Part shown: positions 57,947-64,000 of the stretch, in pieces
Position numbering within the stretch: the first letter of the stretch is position 1
How the letters are laid out: every line of letters begins with the position of its first letter
Assembly (NCBI GenBank): GCA_963070105.1
Contig: OY718805.1
Location: forward strand, 3,530,001 to 3,594,000
Reading direction: 5' to 3'
Length of the DNA stretch: 64,000 nt
Origin: Litomosoides sigmodontis
Taxonomy: Eukaryota; Nematoda; Chromadorea; Rhabditida; Onchocercidae
Made by a program: the position numbers and the translations under genes
The notes under the pieces: model-generated
What the model was told of the DNA's origin: nothing
Seen by the model: the letters and a program-made list of their open reading frames with translations, nothing else
The model's database searches: none

Positions 57947-60900
57947 TTCGTGTTGAAAAGTTTTTCGAATGAATTTTGTTTTGCAGTGAATTAATTAATC
58001 TGATTGCATTCGCCTCAAATCTCATTTATTTTTCATTTCTAATTGCACGCCAATTGCTTTCATCAATTTTCACAGAGGAAAAGATGTTGTTGTCGTTGAG
58101 GTTAAAGATAATTTCTTCAAAAAAAAAACGAAAGAACAAAATTACCGTGAATTTTATTTGTAAAAATTATACTTAAATGAGGTGGCAGCAAAAAACGAGT
58201 TAATTCGAAAATACTCGCATATTGAAATTTCTTAAATAATTTGAAAATTATTGCTATCATTGCTCAGAATGATTATTCTTTTGACTCTGCGCCAAGAAGA
58301 TAACAATTGATATGCATAGAGATTGAAAAAAAAATCTCTTTTGAAAAATTATTTCTATTTAAATTAATGTGAAATAAAAATTAGCTAGAGAAAAATTAAT
58401 GTTATTAATTTAATTTAATTTAAAATCATTTTGTAGTGAAAGAATTGAAATAGAAGATGTAGATTAAATTCACAAAAAAGAAGAGAAACAGCGCAGTGGT
58501 AATTCTTTAACTTAAAAATTGATCGAACTCAGAGCACTGGAAAAAAAATGAAGTGGAAGAATTCATAAATTTTCAAGCATTTCTCTCGTAACGCTGCGAT
58601 AAGTTAAAATGTCAAATGAAAGAATGTTGAAATTTAAATGTAACAATTTAATGCTTTTGTGAAATGAATTTTGATGAAAAAAATTTCGTTCATCAGGCGA
58701 AACTGCTAGTTTCTTCATTGTTTGCTTTAGCCTAAAAAAGAAAAAACAAAATTTTTTAACTTTGCTAAATTTTCAAAATCAAATTGCAACTGCGTACAGC
58801 AATTAAGCAATTAAGTTAATTGAATGAACCATTGATTTCCTTTTTGGATAAATGTTCTAAATTCATTTGATAACAATGCAAGTAGAGTTACACAAATGCA
58901 AATCAATGGATGAATCATTTTTTGATTGATATAAATTTCAAAATGCTAAAAACAATTTTGAAAATGAAATATTTTTATTTGTGGAAAAAATAAGAAATGA
59001 GCAAACTACGATCGATTGAAAGTGTCAGCAGGTATGATGGTTGCATTCACATGGACACAGATAATCATCGTTCATTTCAATTAGTTAATTAATGTTTACT
59101 TCTTCTCGAAGTTAAATTATGGCTGAAAATTTGGACGAAAGAAGTTTGCTTTATGGCACATGCATTAAATGTTTTCTATCAAAATTAGTAGTAATTGAAA
59201 TTTAATTTTTGAGTGCGCAGGATTGTGCGGTGAAATTCAAGCATTGATACACATTCTAAATTGCTTCATCAAAATGTGCAGAAGATTGCGTTCGTTCAGT
59301 GCACACTTACTTAATTTAAAAAATTAAACAAATATTATTTAAAATTATTTAATACTATTAAGCTGATAATGTGCACCGTCATAGAACATCATATAACACC
59401 GTAAAATTGGAGACCAATGGATTTTAGAAATTGGAAGAAATTGAAAATTACTTGTGAAAGTGGAAGTTATACTGTACGCTATTAGTATAAGCACATCGGT
59501 TTGTATGTATACAAATGCACCAAGCATTATTTGTATTTTAAATTTTTGACAAAATAAAGTGTAATGAAGTAATTTAAAAAACTGAACATATTCTGAACGC
59601 TAATAATTTTTTTAGAAAAATTTTTTAATTTTGCGTTGCAACTGTCACACTGCCTCAACAGAAATTATGTAAACATGTATTTTTACTCTTTTAACATTCC
59701 AAAAACTATCAATTTCCGATGCATTCAACTGATAACATTGATTTGATAACATTATTAATTAACCTCAAAAGCAATTAATTAATTAACAAAAAGTTGCTTT
59801 CCAAAAAATGGAAAATTTTTCCAAAAATATTTCCCAATTGTGAACAACAATAATGGATAATTTGTTGATAAGAAATGAATGTTTAGAAAACTAATTCATT
59901 ACTCCTTTCTTCCTACCTCTTTTTGCTCTTTTTCCTTTCGCTAAACTTCGATATTTAGAAAATTTCAAATTTGAAATGATTAATTTTTTAGCGACGAACA
60001 GCATGCATGCATCATCTTTATTTGCATAACTTCTTTATTTGCATAATAAATGCAACAATAATTTGGAGGAGAAATGAAAACAAAATAAACGAGACGATAA
60101 ATGTCTGCAAATAATTTGAATTAAATTTGAAATTCACTGGCAACAAAATAGTGAAAGAAAGAGTGTTCATCGATTTGAAAAATGTGAGACCAACAAAGGA
60201 TGAGCGAGTAGCGCGAAGTGTACAAATTCAATTAATCATGAAGATGGATATGCCTGAAATGAAGATATCAGTGAAAATTTCATCATCACTTCATCACCAC
60301 ATGGAAAATTATTGCATTTCATAAAATTTTCACAATTAATTATAGTTGAATTTTCAAATTTAATAATTTATAAAGTTTTAGTTTATAGCTAATTTGTTGT
60401 AATTTAATTTTATATTACTAATAATATTTGACGTGCTAAATTTAAACTCCTCATTTCCAATGTCTAAAGGAAACTCTAATTGTACTCTATTTAGTAATTA
60501 AATTGTTTATAATTCAAAGATTTTTATTTTTTTTTTGAATGCTAAAATATTTTCTATTTTTTTCACTTTTTTTTAGATCTTCCGCATTGAAGAGAGTGAA
60601 AACAAATTCCCAAATGCAAAAGATTAAAAAAGAAGAAGTGAGCAAAGAGCTAACTAATCAGCTCTTTCTGCTCATTCATTCAAACATCACTTCTGCTACA
60701 CTAAGTGAAATTTCAAGTTGATTACTGTAAAGTCAAATTTCACTCTTAACCGAAAATTATTTCACCAAATATATAACTCTCATTAATTATGTATTTATTA
60801 ACTCAACTTTCAATGCAAGAATGTAGAATGGAAGTTAATTAATTTAAAGAAAATAATTTTAAAAAGATGTGCTAATGAAGAAAAAAAAAACTTATATAAT

Positions 60901-61204
60901 TTTGAAACGAATCTAATTCAAACAAAATTACTTTAAAATATGCAAAACAAAATTTTTTTTACGTTTACAAATGTAAGAATTAATTTAGCAATTTTAGCAT
61001 TTATAATATTGACATTGTTGTTAGCTAAAATTGCTAGCATTTCATTGTTTTTTTGGAAAAATGAAAATTATTTCAAAAAAAAATTCCAAATGAGGATATC
61101 TTAACTATTTGACAATTTAATCAATCAGCAAGAAAAAAAATAGAGAGATTGAGTGAGAGTGATTTGTTGATAATTAAATGAACAATTGCACACCTACTTA
61201 CTTC
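57947..61204. other. Region between the cyclase start and the Wnt stop
   Basis: About 3.3 kb; both flanking genes are on the minus strand. It must include the cyclase promoter and the Wnt 3' UTR (a minus-strand AATAAA lies at 60794-60799). No other gene is supported; frames at 60127-60324 and 57976-58176 look random. Confidence 0.6.
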
Positions 61205-63924
61205 TCATTTGCAAATATGCTCCTCGATAATTTTTTCACACGGTTGACAAATCACCCGACAACAATAGTGAAATTTACAATTGCACCGATCCGTTACTTT
61301 GCGCACCCGTGTCTCGAAACCGCGATAGCAACACATCTGAGATTGTAGGTGTGAAATTTCGCTCCATGCAGTAATTAGTATAATGGAAATAATTACAACA
61401 TAACAGATAAGAAGAGAAAATATTCACGGTAAATTAATTATGCATGAGAGCTAAGAGATAATTGAAAACACAAATTGTGATATTTGTTTTATTATAAATT
61501 AGATAGAAAAAAAAATTTTATGAAATTTGCTTGGTTAAAATGTATAGCTAAAAATATATTTGAATAATAATTCGAAAATATTGATGGTAAATGAAATTTT
61601 AGAATTACCAAATCACAACCATCAATACCATCTGAGGAAACATTACAAAGACGTCCATGTGTTCCCAAAATACCGCACTCCGGATCCGGCTTACAATAAT
61701 CGGGCGATGGCTCCATATAAACCTGTATAATGATAGTAATGAAGAGCACTGATAGTGGCAATTATAGAAATTTAGAAAGACGATGTTGCCGTCTGCTTTT
61801 TTTTTCGTTACTTTACCTATTGTCGTATAATAGGTGGTAGAGTCGTAAAATAGGAAAAAACATTAAAAAACGTAGTTAATTTCAAAAATTAATTATAACG
61901 TGAAATTTTATTTATTGCCAAGTTCATTGCGAATTTAATTTCATTTACGCTAGTCGTTAGCTCAATGGAATATACTAAAATGACTACTTTTGGCTTCATA
62001 GAATTTTAATAAGAACAGGATTTATGAGTAGAGGTTAATGAGAATAGAATTAAAAAGCTTACGAGATCAGCTTTAGTATGTTTTCTAAAATTGACATTTT
62101 TCCGAACCATTACCGGTTTACTGTCCTCTTCAACGATTGCTACCTCGGTGGCACCGTCAAATTTATCTTTGATTATCTTCCCAATTTCTCTACAATTATA
62201 TGAACAACAAAATTCATATGGAAATTTAGTTCTAAAATTGGCTATTCCATTTTGGTTAAAATTTTTTGCTCATTTTTATTTTGTAGTTTTTAAAATTTCA
62301 GAGGTGGACGAAAGAGACTTGTTGATTTTTCAATCTTTAAATAATATTTCATCCTAACAGTAACTTTGCTGGAAAGTAATAAGAAACCTCTCTTAGCATT
62401 TTATGCCTTTTAAGTGGGACAAACGAGTCTTACCTAAATGTTGGCATTGATTTCCAGCACGTCTTCATTTCACACGAGCCGCTTAAGCCATGACATTTGC
62501 ACTGCTTTCGAGTGTTCAGCTCGAGCACCTGTGTTGTAGGAAAGAGGAAGATGAAGCGCAATGGACGAGCTATTTCATCTCAATCATTGAAATTGTCCAG
62601 CACATGCGAATGATATGATATGAAACTTTCCGTTGTTGAAATCTCCTCCGTTGCAATTTCATGAAAGTAAGAAAGGAGCTTAACAGCTTGCTCACCTGTC
62701 TTCCAGCATTGTTATTATGCAAATTCATTATTTTTCGCTCAACACTTTGATTTTTGCCTCTCTCAGCGGCATCAACAAATGCTTGTGATACTGCGATACC
62801 GTACCGGACGTTGTCCGAACAACCATTCCAGTTGAATTGATCCGTTTTTCTTAATGCACTCAAATCACAACCACACTTATCGATAAGTCCCTTTGAACAA
62901 TCCCTGAAATATAGCAATTGAAAATTCTGAAAATGATGTAGAAATTTGGTTAATGGAATATTTCCTTGTACAATTAGTTAATTAGCTAACCGTGTGATAC
63001 GATATGCAATTCCGGCGGAAGAAATAGCATGAACAAAGGCAGCTTCTCGTGTACCGCGATTTAAAATCATATCACCAAATACTTCTTTTGTGTTTGGATC
63101 GATTAATGAACAGTTCCATCTAATTAAATGCATAAAATACACCTTTTTTTTTTCTCAATTTCACTTAAGGAAATAAATCAAAAATTTTACACGTTAAACG
63201 TTAGAATATTTAAATTTAATTTGTAACTTAAATTTTACTCATTTTACTGTGACTTTAGAAATTTACTTCAAAATTATTCCCTCTAAAATTTCAATTTAAA
63301 ACAATAATTTCTGAGAAAGATTACTTACTAAATCCAACAGTAACATTATCACTATAGTTTATTGGTTGGATTTCTTTTTTAAAGTTTATTTTACGAGTGC
63401 TAGGATAGATACCTTCGTTGATGAAACTGATACTGACATTCGGAATAAGCGAGCTGTGCACCGGATCGTATGCTATCCATCTGCTCAATGTTACGTCGAC
63501 AGAACCTTAACTGCAATAATCACTGTCTCACACGCACGTACACAACATTTACAACTTCTTTATCAGTAAGTAAGATCAAAGTGACTGTGATAATGATAGA
63601 TAGGTCATTGTAATGGTATTGCAAAGGTCAACTATTACGACCTGAAGCTTTCCTTCATTAATCCTATCAAAGTGAAATTCTATTTCCTTCTTTTCTTTTT
63701 TCATTTACACGTGTAATTGTTGACGGAACAGTTTATTAAGCTAAATTTTGATTTTAACTTGAATGGATTGTGTATGCGTTCGTTTGAAATTTCAAATTCC
63801 ATTATAGTATTTAATTTTCTGGTGAATTTTATGTATGACCTGTTTGCGTGTGAGTCCATGCAAATGTCGACATGACCATTGTGGATGCAATCGATCTATC
63901 TTTGAACTGGATAGACTTAAAGCT
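61205..63924 (-). CDS. Wnt ligand, 5' end outside the window
   Basis: Secreted lipid-modified glycoprotein that binds Frizzled. Eight exons: 63840-63924, 63413-63510, 62991-63119, 62696-62903, 62434-62528, 62063-62189, 61609-61722, 61205-61336. They join in phase into 328 full codons; the signal-peptide exon lies beyond position 64000. Order of signatures: [29 protein letters not shown] (with an N-glycosylation site at NCS), [24 protein letters not shown], the palmitoleoylated loop [16 protein letters not shown] (acyl serine in LSGS), [44 protein letters not shown], and the cysteine-rich finger [10 protein letters not shown] ending EEHICK. I count 25 cysteines in the visible part; the one in DPECG is not usual for the family. 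Subfamily is not assigned. Confidence 0.95.
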
Positions 63925-64000
63925 CTAAAATAGACTTTTATTCATAAATTTAATTATTAATAGTGCAAATGGCAATTTGTTGAAGAAAAAAAAAGGGGAC

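Overview
The window reads as nuclear DNA of a nematode. It is strongly AT-rich. The genes are cut by many short introns with T-rich acceptors, and several start codons sit directly behind a splice acceptor, as expected for spliced-leader trans-splicing. The gene set (TEAD, VRK, Dishevelled, an H-NOX guanylate cyclase, a Wnt and a peptide precursor) is metazoan. AT content and gene structure would fit a spirurid or filarial-type parasite, but the species cannot be fixed from sequence alone. All exon models were built by hand from splice signals, reading-frame continuity and remembered family motifs; nothing was searched.

Layout. 1-9.4 kb: gene-poor, dominated by two very long, nearly perfect triplet arrays in opposite orientation (AAT at 3.66-5.07 kb, ATT at 6.29-8.25 kb). 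9.45-10.47 kb (+): a three-exon secreted neuropeptide-like precursor. 13.02-21.53 kb (-): a ten-exon TEAD (egl-44-like) transcription factor whose large intron holds a 10-bp satellite. 21.5-39.0 kb: about 17 kb without a convincing coding gene but rich in microsatellites, with a third long ATT array, an unusual GC-rich promoter-like island at about 33.13-33.42 kb, and a possible TEAD 5' exon at 24.07 kb.

39.06-42.43 kb (-): a VRK-family kinase, divergent from a 16-exon Dishevelled gene at 43.48-51.57 kb (+). 52.8-57.95 kb (-): a 14-exon soluble guanylate cyclase with H-NOX sensor, complete from start to stop. 61.2-63.9 kb (-): a Wnt ligand, cut at its 5' end by the window edge.

Functional theme: a Wnt ligand and its cytoplasmic transducer Dishevelled lie about 10 kb apart, separated by a gas-sensing cyclase. 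TEAD and VRK are neighbours, as I remember them being on C. elegans chromosome II. The most interesting leads are the amidated-peptide precursor, the inverted triplet arrays, the sensor pocket of the cyclase, the GC island with a tandem TEAD-type motif, and candidate unannotated exons around Dishevelled.
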